A stretch of DNA of 64,000 nucleotides from Isoetes taiwanensis (Eukaryota; Streptophyta; Lycopodiopsida; Isoetales; Isoetaceae). Within the stretch, counting starts at the first letter, position 1; each line of letters opens with the position of its first letter. Both the position numbers and the translations under genes were made by a program. The notes beneath the pieces are model-generated. The model searched no databases, was not told where the DNA came from, and worked only from the letters and a program-made list of their open reading frames with translations. This document shows, piece by piece, positions 24,728 through 33,956 of this stretch. The stretch lies in NCBI GenBank assembly GCA_021234155.1, contig JAJEKV010000046.1, positions 6,825,012-6,889,011 on the forward strand, given 5' to 3'.

Positions 24728-24870
24728 AATTCATTAGAGGTTTGATGGGATCACTTAAGGGCCCAACCCCGATGCCAGCATGGAAACCCACTAGGGTTGA
24801 GGCCTGAGACTCTAGGTTTCTAATGAACAGGTTGTAGATTCAAATCTGTATTTCATTAACAATCTCAAGA

Positions 24871-25333
24871 GCGTGGTTACAGTGCGCATTTGCCATATCC
24901 ATAACCAATGGTTACATGCATTTGCATCTTTGTGGCTATTATGCAACACTTTATTTCTTTCTTTTTAGGGCGTGGCTACGGTTGTCATGTCCACAGCCCA
25001 ATGAATACATGCATTTCCCATTGTAACCACTGTGCCCTTTTTTTACTTTTTTTTAGGGGCGTAGTTACAGTGCGAATTTGCCATGTCCACAGCCCGACGG
25101 ATACATGCATTTCGCACTGTAACCACGCCCTAAAAAAAAAAAAAAAAAAAAAAAAATAGGCCGTGGTTACAAGGTCTTGAATTTGTTATGTCCATGTACC
25201 GACGGATACATGCATTTTCAAAAGACCGTAACCACGCCTTTTTTTTTTTTTTTTTAGGGCGTAGTTACAGTGCAAATTTGCCATGTCCACAACCCAACGG
25301 ATACATGCATTTCGCACTGTAACCACTGTGCCC
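24871..25333. repeat. Tandem array of palindromic MITE-like units
   Basis: Five ~75-bp units share the form GCGTGGTTACAGTGCGAAT - GCCATGTCCACAGCCC - GATACATGCATTTCGCAC - TGTAACCACGCC. Each can fold into a hairpin, and poly-A/T runs separate them. The layout suggests one miniature element amplified in place or inserted repeatedly into its own flank. Confidence 0.75.
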
Positions 25334-25550
25334 ACTCTTTCATAGTCAATTTGACAATAACTAACGAGAGACTACTTTTGAACTCACAAAACACTACTCA
25401 AAATTTAATGAAACAAAAAGAGTTGTCATTGCCTAAATATCAATGTTCATTGCTCTAAATTACTGAAAGCATCCTCATTAACTTCCTCCCTTCAATTGAA
25501 CCTCTTCTTGTATGGCAGCTATAAAATAAGAAAGTGTTGTTTTTGCATTG

Positions 25551-25676
25551 TAGCCACGGTGCATAAATGTGTATAACATAAAATATGGAAGTGTTATTTT
25601 CGCACCGTAGCCACGGTGCGAAATTGTGTATAACATAAAATATGGAAACGTTATTTTCGCACCGTAGCTACGGTGT
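25551..25676. repeat. Two overlapping MITE-like hairpin units (GTAGCCACGG family)
   Basis: GTAGCCACGGTGCGAAA and TTTCGCACCGTAGCTACGG bracket a conserved core, TGTATAACATAAAATATGGA, present twice. Neighbouring units share one arm. Confidence 0.7.
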
Positions 25677-26266
25677 TAGTCACTCTTGCATATCAAGCTG
25701 CTACTAAGGCACTCACCTTCAAACTATCACAAATCAAGGTGTTGCTCAACGAGAATGGTAAAGAGTAAATCAGATAAGACATGGGAGTTGTTTAGCACAT
25801 GGTATGATAATATAGTAGAGAAAGAATAGAATTTTTGTCAGAAGCATCCAAAAGAGTTTGAGGAGGAGATAGAGGAGCTAGTTGATGCAACTACTGTATA
25901 CAATAATTTTTGCCTGACAGTAGATGTTATGGTAGAGTGTAACAGGTTGCATATGGGGGCATTCTTCATAGCTTCATGGCTAGAGCTGGACCTGACCTGA
26001 AACCTTTACTGAACATGTAAGCTTTAATTAAGATATTTCTGAAGGCTGATCAAGACCGAATTAGGAGGTTATTGAGGAGACTACCTGCAGAACTGTGCAG
26101 GAAAAAAGGCAAAGAAAGTTTTTACAGCGTAGATATTATGTTCAACACATACATGATTTACAATAAGTCAAACCAAGATGCCGGTTCTTCAAGTGTGGAG
26201 GTCGCTCAGATAGAATATCCTGCCTCACCAGTAGAGGAGCAAATAGATCCTGCAGAAAAGAAGCTC

Positions 26267-26640
26267 CTATTGGAAAACGAGGAGAATGAGGAGGTATTGG
26301 AAGAGGAGGTCTCTGAGAAGTTGGCCTTTAGCCCAGAGGTCTATATTCATAGCTCCAAAAGCTCGCAATGCATCTTCATCTATTGGTTGCTTCCAAGTGA
26401 ACTTATTCCTGTAAGGCAGGCATCCTTTTGGCAATTGCACTCTAAATTGACCCTCGGAATTAGTTTGATCCTGAAACAGAAGTATTAGAACAAAGAACAC
26501 TCAAAGGAATGCAATGACAACTTGGAAACCAAATACCTTTGCCATCGACATTGCAAAAGACCGAGAACCGGAGCGGAGCTTAGAATTAGGAAGATTCTTG
26601 TCAACAAACAGAGTGAAATTTGCTGGCAAGAATCCGCCAT
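26267..26640 (-). pseudogene. Possible two-exon coding remnant inside the CATTA element
   Basis: On the minus strand, a frame NYGGFLPANFTLFVDKN...SMAK ends at a donor (AAAG/GTATTTGG). A frame starting DQTNSEGQFRVQLPKG follows a TTTCAG acceptor 60-70 bp later in phase 0 and includes NKFTWKQPIDEDALRAF. The peptide looks protein-like, but I cannot assign a family. No in-frame ATG is seen upstream. It could be transposase or a captured host gene piece. Confidence 0.3.
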
Positions 26641-26967
26641 AATTCGAATTCAAACAATGCTTGGGCGCGATGGCAAGGTCGTTGGCGCTCGATGGCGCGA
26701 TGGCAAGCTCAATGGCGCTGAAGCTCGATGGCTGAAGCTCGATGGTGGGAAAAGGAAAATCTTAGATGTAATCATTAAATTTTGTGGTCGTTAGGAAATA
26801 ATGATTGCAAAGTTAGGTACGAGGTTAGGTTCGGAGGGGCGGAAGTTAGGTTAGGGGAGAGTGAAAGTTAGGTATGGAGGGGGGAAAGGTAGGTTCGGGA
26901 TCCTACGTGGCAGCCCCCCCAATATACTCTTACAAGGCCCTTATTTGACCTCAAAAAAACTCTAATG

Positions 26968-27190
26968 TGGCTTCTGATAGTGATTCACTATTCTTCCTTG
27001 TGCACTAGGGTCTTGCAGCTTCTGCAAAACCGCTGGAAACTCCAACACGTTCGAAAAGTTCTGACACGCAACTGTGTTGAAGTGTTCCATTGTACGTTTC
27101 CCATCAAAACTCCAATAAGCGACGTGGAGATATTCGACTTTACTCAACAGTCTAGGGCCTCCGCCATGGTAATTTATATTTGTCTTGTAC
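26968..27190 (-). CDS. Methyltransferase exon 6 (motif between catalytic loop and SAM loop)
   Basis: A CTTAAG acceptor opens the exon; with TG from exon 5 it reads WYKTNINYHGGGPRLLSKVE and ends GRIVNHYQKP at the nested insertion. In beta-class enzymes this region precedes the EKP motif and lies in the target-recognition half of the fold. Confidence 0.8.
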
Positions 27191-27341
27191 CTTAAGAACA
27201 AAAAAAGAAAAGAGGATTTAAGTACAGCCGAAGGAAACGTATTCCGGAATAGAAACTCCTAACATTGCTCGCAGGTGTTACTAAAAGGAAAAGAACTTAA
27301 AACAAATATAAGGACATATGTATTCCAGAATAAGCGCTTAC

Positions 27342-27784
27342 CAAACCATGTTTTCATAACCAACTTGCGTAGGGGAACCAAAATGATTTTTAAAACTAGT
27401 TTCCACAAGGCCGGATTGCATGCTTGAGTGAAATACGACCAATCTCCAATGTTTTGCCGTGGTAATCTGCTTTATGCCGTCGACGAAAGCATTAAACTCA
27501 GAGTTTTTAAATGGCTGGTCGTCGTAGCGGCTGTCTTTGAGCTTGAATCCATATGGAAGGTCAGCTACTACCAAGGTAAAATCTTGGGGCTTTATTGATT
27601 CGGGTAATTTGGTGCAATCACCGTGTACAATAGAGAATAGGTTATTTTGATCGAACATTGTAAACCTTTCGTAATCGAAGGGCTCAGAATCGAGAACACG
27701 CCTGTCCGCCAGCGTCCTCTCTTCTCGCGCTGTCCTGACCAAGTGCATGAAGCCCTCCGACAGGTCTTTGTTTTTCTTTTTGCT
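27342..27784 (-). CDS. Methyltransferase exon 5 (catalytic motif IV)
   Basis: It reads SKKKNKDLSEGFMHLVRTAR, then SIVHGDCTKLPESI, VVADLPYGFKL and later HWRLVVFHSSM. HGDC...LP followed by ADLPYG matches the start of bacterial beta-class enzymes (GDC...L...DPPY). The first proline is replaced by leucine while the second proline and the tyrosine remain, so the amino-methylation loop is atypical but plausible. The exon ends GTTTG/GTAAGC. Confidence 0.8.
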
Positions 27785-27845
27785 CTGCAAAAAAGAACGT
27801 CTTAGTAACAATAAAAACAACAATATAAAAAACAAATCAACATAC

Positions 27846-27984
27846 CCAGCCTTCAAAATTTGAGGCATACTGGACAATCCTTTCGTCTGAGGTTGCGACA
27901 GGATAAAGCTCTTTGCACCTTTCCCAGCTGTCAACATTTAATTGTTCCATTAAGCAGGTTTGACATGTGATGACATTTTTCTGG
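27846..27984 (-). CDS. Methyltransferase-gene exon 4 (cysteine-containing linker)
   Basis: Phase requires the acceptor TTACAG/CCAG. The exon reads QKNVITCQTCLMEQLNVDSW and ends SNFEGW before a GTATG donor. The CQTC pair might bind zinc, but only two cysteines are visible. Confidence 0.7.
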
Positions 27985-28255
27985 CTGTAATACCACACAA
28001 ACGTTAGAAGGAAGAAAACTAAGAAGGAAAGCAACAAGAAAGAACTATTCAAAAAACTGTAAGCCAAGGTGTATTCCGAAATACACTTTGTCTTTCGCGT
28101 GAGGGCCAAAGTGTATTCTCACACACTGAATACACTTTGGCTTTCGTGTGTGAGCCAAAGTGTATTCTGGAATACACTTTGGCTTTCGTGTGTGAGCCAG
28201 TGTTTTTCGAACTACACTTCTCCCTACCAAACAAAAACCCAAAGTGGCATTCTTA

Positions 28256-28486
28256 CTTGTGGAGCTCCTTGGACATTTCTTCGAGAGTAAATTCTTTATC
28301 GACAACCTTTTACAGTAGCCTTTCTAGTATATCCATATCTGTGAAGCCCTGCATTTCTCGCCACACAGTGATTGTCATTTCTTTTTTGGGGACGTCGGAT
28401 CCTTTTTTCTTTTCGGAGACCTTGCCTTTGCTTTTCAAATCACCACGCTCGAACATGGTGAATATTTCGTTTTGGAGGTCCCAAAT
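28256..28486 (-). CDS. ParB-MTase exon 3 (linker, internal stop)
   Basis: Between a CTCCAG acceptor and a GTAAGA donor the frame reads IWDLQNEIFTMFERGDLKSK, a lysine-rich part, and WREMQGFTDMDILERLL followed by TAA, then KVVDKEFTLEEMSKELH. The lone stop in otherwise conserved-looking sequence suggests recent decay. Confidence 0.75.
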
Positions 28487-28553
28487 CTGGAGAGAAGAAA
28501 GCGATATCAGTGGGAGGGCTGCAGGGGTATTCCAGAATACAAAAACAACTTAC

Positions 28554-29932
28554 TCTGCCATCTCTGAAGGCTAGCTGGAACCAGTTGTCGTGTGGTATTA
28601 GAGACTGCCGTTTGTTAGCCTCGTCGTATTTGAGGCAGCACTTCCTTTAGTTCCAATGATTATTGTGGTTTCTTCAAATCATCTCCATATTTTTCTTTGA
28701 ATATCATATATTCCCTGTGCATGAACCTGATTTTGTCGACAAAACTCATTTTCAGCTTATATTCGTTGTCAGCATTGTGCATGTTGGCAACGATTTTGGC
28801 TTCTTCGTCTGTCAGGCCACAGTAAACAGCGCAGAGCACAGAGAGATATCTTGGGTTGTTTTTTTCTTTGTGCAACTGTCTCCTTGCTTTGAAACTGTGG
28901 TTTCCCCCAAGGACGTAGTGCATGTAAGTGTCAGCATTTTCTCTGTCGTAGTCCTTGGGGTCCATGCACTGGGTTCTGTCAACAAGAACAACAATTGGAG
29001 CAACATGGGCATTGGGGTTGCTCCTTATTCTATCCTTCAAATTTCTTAAATGATCAGCATAGATTTTTCGAACCTGAAGGGGGCGCTCACCAGCTTCATT
29101 CTTCGGTGGCAACCTCATGGAAGTTACTGGCAAGTATATTACCCCTTGAACGTACTTGTTAAGATTTATTTGTTCCATCCTCTCTGAGGTCTTATCCACC
29201 TTCTTTTCTTTAATGGCCACCCCAGGAGCCTTGCCCTTTCCCTTCTTCGTTTTTGGTTGTTCCTCGTCGATTTCAGCAACTTCAAGCTGCTTTACCTTCC
29301 GCTTCTTTGGTTCCTTAGCGGCTACGGTGGCTCTTGGCCTGCTTTGTTTTTTTGGCGGCACTGGCGGAACATCTGCTTCTTGTTCTTGGGACCCTCCATC
29401 TGATGACGCCCCTGATGGGCTCCCTGATGGGCTCACTGAAGGACTCCCATTATCTTCCTCTTCCCCATGCTCTGACTCGCTGTAAGCGAAGTTTTCGCTT
29501 GTTGTGCTTCGAATCTCGTTGATTATGACACTGAGCGGTTTCTTGTTGCAATAGTGAGACACATACTTGTAAAGTGCCGGCGGGTTTACTTTGACCATTC
29601 TAAAGTAGGCTTCATCAACATGAATAAATCCTTGGGACGTTGCAAAGGATAGTCTGCCTCGTTGTCTTGACTCCCCGGCTATTTCACTAACAGCTTGTAT
29701 GGTGCCCATGCAAATAAACTCTCTGTCATCGTACCTTTTATTCCCAGCACTCCGACAAACATGCAAGAAGGTAAGGGTACTGTACTTTCCAGATGTTCCC
29801 CTAGTAAAGAACCACTGCGTTTGAGGGTTTTCGTAAATCGCAGGCGCAGCATCGTCTTCAATCCTTCTCTGTGGGTGCGGCTTCTGGGACATCTTGATGG
29901 GCTTCTTCTGATGTTTCTTGCCGCTTTCTTGC
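28554..29932 (-). CDS. ParB-like domain exon (exon 2)
   Basis: After the TACAG acceptor the frame reads MSQKPHPQRRIEDDAA, a cysteine/aromatic N-terminal segment (TFLHVCRSAGNKRYDDREF), an acidic-proline and lysine-rich linker, then the ParB-like part: VQGVIYLPVTSMRLPP, LKDRIRSNPNAHVAPIVVLV, HYVLGGNHSFKARRQL and TDEEAKIVANMHNADN. GNHSFKARRQL corresponds to the G-[ND]-[HR]-R nucleotide-binding loop of ParB, and the DEEA...N segment to the following helix. Near 28,665 the frame hits TAA; the plus-one frame continues KCCLKYDEANKRQSLIPHDN to a GTAAGT donor. Confidence 0.8.
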
Positions 29933-30357
29933 CTGTACACATTTAAGTGTAAACACGACTTTTTTAGTGAAAACAGTGGCAGAAAGCTATTCCAGAATAC
30001 AAAATGTCTTAAACAAAAGACAAAAATAGTACAAAAACAGGTCAAAAAGGCAAAAACAAGAGTGCAACCTTGACACAAAAACAGGCTTAAACAAGTCTAA
30101 AAAGCCTAAAAAACACCTAAAAATAGCGCAAGAATAGACCTTTCAAACCCAGAAGTGGACAGTGTATTCCGGAATACACTTTCGACTTCGCGTGAAGGCG
30201 AAAGTGTATTCCATAATACACTTTGGCTTACACCCTCAGTCGAAAGAAGGCAAAAGTGTATTCCGGAATACACTTTCGCCTTCGAGTGAAGGCGATAGTG
30301 TATTCGGGAATAACAAACAAGCACACAAATGATTGTACGTTGTACTTTCTAACTCAC

Positions 30358-30365
30358 CTCTCCAT
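30358..30365 (-). CDS. First coding exon of the ParB-MTase gene (8 nt)
   Basis: ATGGAGAG is followed by a GTGAGT donor and joins the acceptor at 29,932 in phase to give MERQESGKKHQKK. This start was chosen because it restores phase. An ATG at the MSQKPH codon 13-14 residues later is an alternative. Confidence 0.6.
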
Positions 30366-30699
30366 TTTTCTCTATGTCGATCGGAATACAGTCTTTGAAT
30401 ATTTTAATCGAAGGCGCTGGCGCTGGCGACTTGAGCTCAGAGACTGGAATGCGCTACTGAAGGCGCCGAAATTTCCTTTTAAAGGTATCATTTTCGTCTT
30501 GCACTTTTCCTATGTGAAGCGGAATACGTTTGGCTCTATTATCCTAATCCTGTGTATTCCAGAATAGCTTTTATTTTGACTTTCACTTGATTAGTACTGG
30601 AACTTCTACTTGTACTACGTGGGCGTGTATTCGGGAATAAGAAAAGCTCTGCACTACAGAAGGTTTCTCAAATCTCTTCACTATTTTGCAGTTGTTAAA
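30366..30699. promoter_or_regulatory. Divergent promoter region between methyltransferase and transposase
   Basis: About 335 bp separate the two start codons. It contains two full palindrome sites (30,552 and 30,625) and two half sites, so both genes could respond to the same factor. No clear TATA box is seen in either direction. Confidence 0.55.
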
Positions 30700-32084
30700 A
30701 TGACGAATCGCTTCGTGAACAAGCTTCCACCACCTTTTGTTGTCTCACTCGTCTAGTTCTGAGGACACGCTTGGGAACAATGTTATTTCTACTGAAGACC
30801 GGCATTCTCCGACTCCTACATCGTCTTCATCGTTGTTGCTTCTCGAAGACACACCGAGTCCAGCACGTAACAGACTTCCACCACCCTTCCAACCGTCACC
30901 AAGTCCTGTTCGGAGCATGTTGCCACCACCCTTTGTTCCATCCCCGGGATCTACAGAAGCTCCACAACAACGGGTGTTCAAGAACAAGCTACCCTCCCCG
31001 ATTTGTAGCTTGGCCCCTTCATTCAAACATACAAGGAACACGAGAAAGTAAAGAAGAGGCGTGAGATTCACTACAATTTCTCTCACCGGGACTTCACTAC
31101 AAATGAGGGCGATGCTCCAAAGATGCACTCCTCTTCACACAACGGTTGTGACACATGGCTTTGAATTCGGTCCGCTCTAAAGGAGATGTTTGCAAGAACT
31201 CCTTTTCAAGATGGTACAAGAACAGTGATGCCACAACCTCTTATGGGCCATCACCATCCTTTAACCTTCTTGTACCACCGCCTTTTTAGGGAACAACTTC
31301 CGTGGTCTGCTTTTCCTCTACAAACACACCACTCAGGAGAGGAAGTCACCCCCGAGTAGAAGTTTCATCAAAAGATGAAACCCCGAGATTACATCTCCGA
31401 CCAATCTTGAAGAAATTCAAGGTGGATTTTTGGTTCGGGGCGTGCTCCTCAGAAGAAGAAGAAATCTTATGGATGAACACAAAATGAGGAAACTCTTGAG
31501 AAGTAAATGCTGCTCATTGGGTTGCATTAACAGATTTAACATGGCTAAATTACGCGTTAGAGACAACTACAGTTCCATGACATTGGCGCACTGAATGCCT
31601 ACTTAGCTTATCATGTAAGACCAGACCGCAACACCTTCTTGCACTACATTAACCGTGAAGAAGTTTGCCAGAAATGTTTTATGGTTGTCCACCGTTTAGG
31701 GTCCACCAGAATGTCTAGAATACATAAAAGACTGGACAAAAATCCAGCAATCGATGATCATTGTGGACCAAGAAGAGTTGTAACCATGCATGCCCCTTCT
31801 GGCCGTGTCATGGATGGAGAAATATTTGAGAGAAACATGTGAGAAGCTACTAACAACAAACAACATGTATCATTTAACTGATAACATCACCAAAAAAGAT
31901 GTTTTCAATGAGTACAAAGAGACTTGCACTCAGCTTCAGCACATCTCTTACTCACACTTCACCAGACTGTGGAAAAGTGAATTCGGTCTTGTGAAAATTC
32001 CCAGAAAACATAGAATGTCTGTTTGCTCAAGGTGTGCAGAATTAAAGAGTCAACGAGAAACTGCAAAGACAGAGGTCGAAAGAA

Positions 32085-32151
32085 GTAAGCTCACGTTCTC
32101 CAATCTCTCACTTGTTTTAAAGAAAATGCTTTGACCTGATTTCTTCTACAG
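32085..32151 (+). other. Spliceosomal intron in the transposase gene
   Basis: Donor AGAA/GTAAGC and acceptor TTCTTCTACAG/ATATTG. Removing 67 bp joins EVER to NIVQQNLARHR in one frame. Confidence 0.8.
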
Positions 32152-32961
32152 ATATTGTGCAACAGAACCTTGCCAGACATCGTGAACAACAAGCAGCAGA
32201 GAGAAGAAAGCTTGCCAAGCACAGAAAAAAAGCTCTTGAACGTCCACTGCAATATATGTATGTTGTGATTGATGGAATGGACAAAAAAAAAACTACTCTA
32301 CCACATTTCTTGAACATTCCTAAAGATGTGCCAGAGGAATGTTTTGTTAAGGTCCACCTTGTAGGAGCTATGGTCTTCAAAGGAAGTCTAAAGTGCAAAG
32401 TATTTTTGACATATCCAAACTTGCATGGTGACCCGAACCTCACAATTACAATTCTTAACAAGGTCCTGTGCGAGCAAGAGCAATTACCACCAGTGCTTTA
32501 CCTGCAACTTGACAACACTACAAGGGAGAACAAGAATCAAACACTCTTTGCATACTGTGCTATGTTAGTGGAGCTCGGGATCTTTAGAAAAGGGAAGCTC
32601 GGTTTCTTACTTGTAGGCCACACTCATGATCAAATTGACCAAATGTTCAGCAGATTTTTTGTGCGTCTTAGAAGGAAGAAGGCTTTCTCTCTTCCTACAC
32701 TAGTTCGAATTTTTGAAGATTCTTACACTCCCACTCCAGTGATCGATCTTCTTAAGGAGACTGCTGATTTCAGAGAGTTTGTTTTCTCTCAACGTTCAGA
32801 CAGAGAACAAGTTGTGAACAAGTTGAATGATCTCACCTTTCAACATCACATCAAGTTCTACTTGAAGGATGGCCAGAGTTTCTTACAGGGGAAGAAGTAT
32901 ACCACAACTAAGGACTGGAGTCCACCAGAGGGATTACGCTTCCTTAAATATATTCCAGACA

Positions 32962-32992
32962 TTCCTATGATGGGTCCTATGATAGGCATATA
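32962..32992 (+). repeat. Terminal repeat A1 of E2
   Basis: Begins TTCCTATGATGGGTCC and ends GGCATATA; repeated at 33,926-33,956. Confidence 0.85.
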
Positions 32993-33365
32993 CTGGCTGG
33001 TGTTCTCATTGAGCTTTGTAAAACATTGAGTACAAATGAATCCCTCACTAGGGATAGATAAATTTGGAAATATGAACTTTAAATGATCCGAAACTAGACA
33101 ATCATCGAGAGCATGATGAAACTGAAGAATACAACATAAAAGATGGTTTAACCCGCCACTTGGTCGATGCAAAGTTGAGAAGACCTGGTGACTGCTTCTC
33201 ATCGGGAAGAAAAACCACGCCTTCTTAGGTTTTTGAGGAAACCCAAGCAAATAGTTGAAGCACGACCCCACGCACTATGGCAACCACAAAGCCTTAAACA
33301 ATCCTGCAGAATCAAGGCTGAAAGAAAAATAACCCGTCAATGAGTTAGATGCCATAGGCAAGAAG

Positions 33366-33690
33366 ACTCGGAGGCTCCAGGGCCACGCCGAGAAAGAAAC
33401 AACAGCCGACCAATCGGGAACCGTCCGCGGAATGACCATCGCGGGAAAAAACAACCGATTAGTGCTGCCTCGGAGGCTACAGCGCCAAACCGAGAAAAAA
33501 CAATGAATATGATCTCGGAGGCAACAGCGCCACGCCGAGAGAAAATATGAATAATAAATATTGACTCAAAGGCTACAAAGCCACACCGAGAGAAAACATG
33601 AATGAATAAATAAAAATACTAGTGCCATGCCGAGAAAGAGTAGACCAATAAGTATGCCTCAGAGGCTACAAAGCCACACTGAGGAAATAA
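33366..33690 (+). repeat. Irregular array of six hairpin motifs in E2
   Basis: Copies of CTCGGAGGCTACAGCGCCA then GCCGAG occur at about 33,368, 33,472, 33,512, 33,562, 33,625 and 33,658. They vary but keep the pairing CTCGG/CCGAG or a compensating change (CTCAG/CTGAG). Confidence 0.7.
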
Positions 33691-33772
33691 AGAATGCAAA
33701 ATTAAAGGACATAGAAAAGGAAATAACGAACACGATCAAATGAAAAAACCATCAAGGGAGGGAGGGTGAGGG

Positions 33773-33956
33773 AAACTGATAGGATAGAGAAGAAGAAGAA
33801 ATCTAGCTCAAGAGAACGCCGATGATAGAACAATGAAGAGAGGTCGAATAAATAGGAGGAGTGGAGGGGACGCCCCCATCCAGGAATGTTTCGGTTCTAT
33901 TGTCGCCGCAATAGAACCGCGGGCATTCCTATGATGGGTCCTATGATAGGCATATA
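33773..33956 (+). repeat. Internal junction repeat B1-A2 of E2
   Basis: B1 (33,773-33,925) matches the right end at 39,261-39,413; A2 (33,926-33,956) matches the left end. The B hairpin is GGTTCTATTG / CAATAGAACC around CGCCG-type loops. Confidence 0.85.

Larger units (their letters stand above)
23234..26967. mobile_element. CATTA-ended TIR transposon nested in the methyltransferase gene
   Basis: The ends match in inverted orientation at 31 of 32 positions: CATTAGAGTTTTTTTGAGG, then TCAA and TAAGGGCC. Subterminal repeats are present: GCTTCGG/GAGCCTT motifs on the left and GTTAGGTTCGG motifs on the right. The TIR start resembles CACTA elements with one base changed, but I see no 3-bp duplication; the flanks share only CTTCTG, offset by three bases. 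The core holds two hairpin-unit arrays and a possible two-exon minus-strand remnant. No transposase is recognised. Confidence 0.75.
22787..30365 (-). pseudogene. ParB-like / beta-class DNA methyltransferase fusion, interrupted
   Basis: Seven minus-strand exons can be traced: 30365-30358, 29932-28554, 28486-28256, 27984-27846, 27784-27342, 27190-26968 and, beyond a 3.7 kb insertion, 23233-22787. Every junction except the last is GT-AG and phase-consistent. The predicted product is about 955 residues: a basic, acid/serine-rich N-terminus, a ParB-like domain, a cysteine-containing linker, then a methyltransferase with motif IV (ADLPYGF) before motif I (VLDAFSGSGTT). That permuted order is the beta class of N4-cytosine/N6-adenine enzymes. 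ParB plus methyltransferase fusions are known in bacteria and phages; introns show this one has long been eukaryotic. A frameshift and stop near the end of exon 2, an internal TAA in exon 3 and the insertion make this copy inactive. Confidence 0.85.
27239..30640. promoter_or_regulatory. Dispersed palindrome array GTGTATTCCRGAATACAC
   Basis: Sites start at 27,239, 27,320, 28,069, 28,111 (split), 28,160, 28,527, 29,987, 30,162, 30,204, 30,256, 30,298, 30,552 and 30,625; half sites occur near 30,382 and 30,521. They lie in introns 1, 2, 3 and 5 and in the divergent intergenic region, never in exons I read as coding. The 30.16-30.31 kb and 28.07-28.18 kb clusters alternate with a second inverted motif (CTTTCGCCTTC / GAAGGCGAAAG type). 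They are candidate binding or methylation sites for the encoded protein; that function is inference. Confidence 0.7.

Noticed and set aside
24871-25333. CRISPR-like array
   Set aside because: Units are palindromic over their whole length, spaced by poly-A/T and not by unique spacers, and the host is a eukaryote.
22787-30365. Bacterial contamination as the source of the ParB and methyltransferase sequences
   Set aside because: The gene has phase-consistent GT-AG introns, eukaryotic low-complexity linkers and lies between TIRs nested in a plant LINE.
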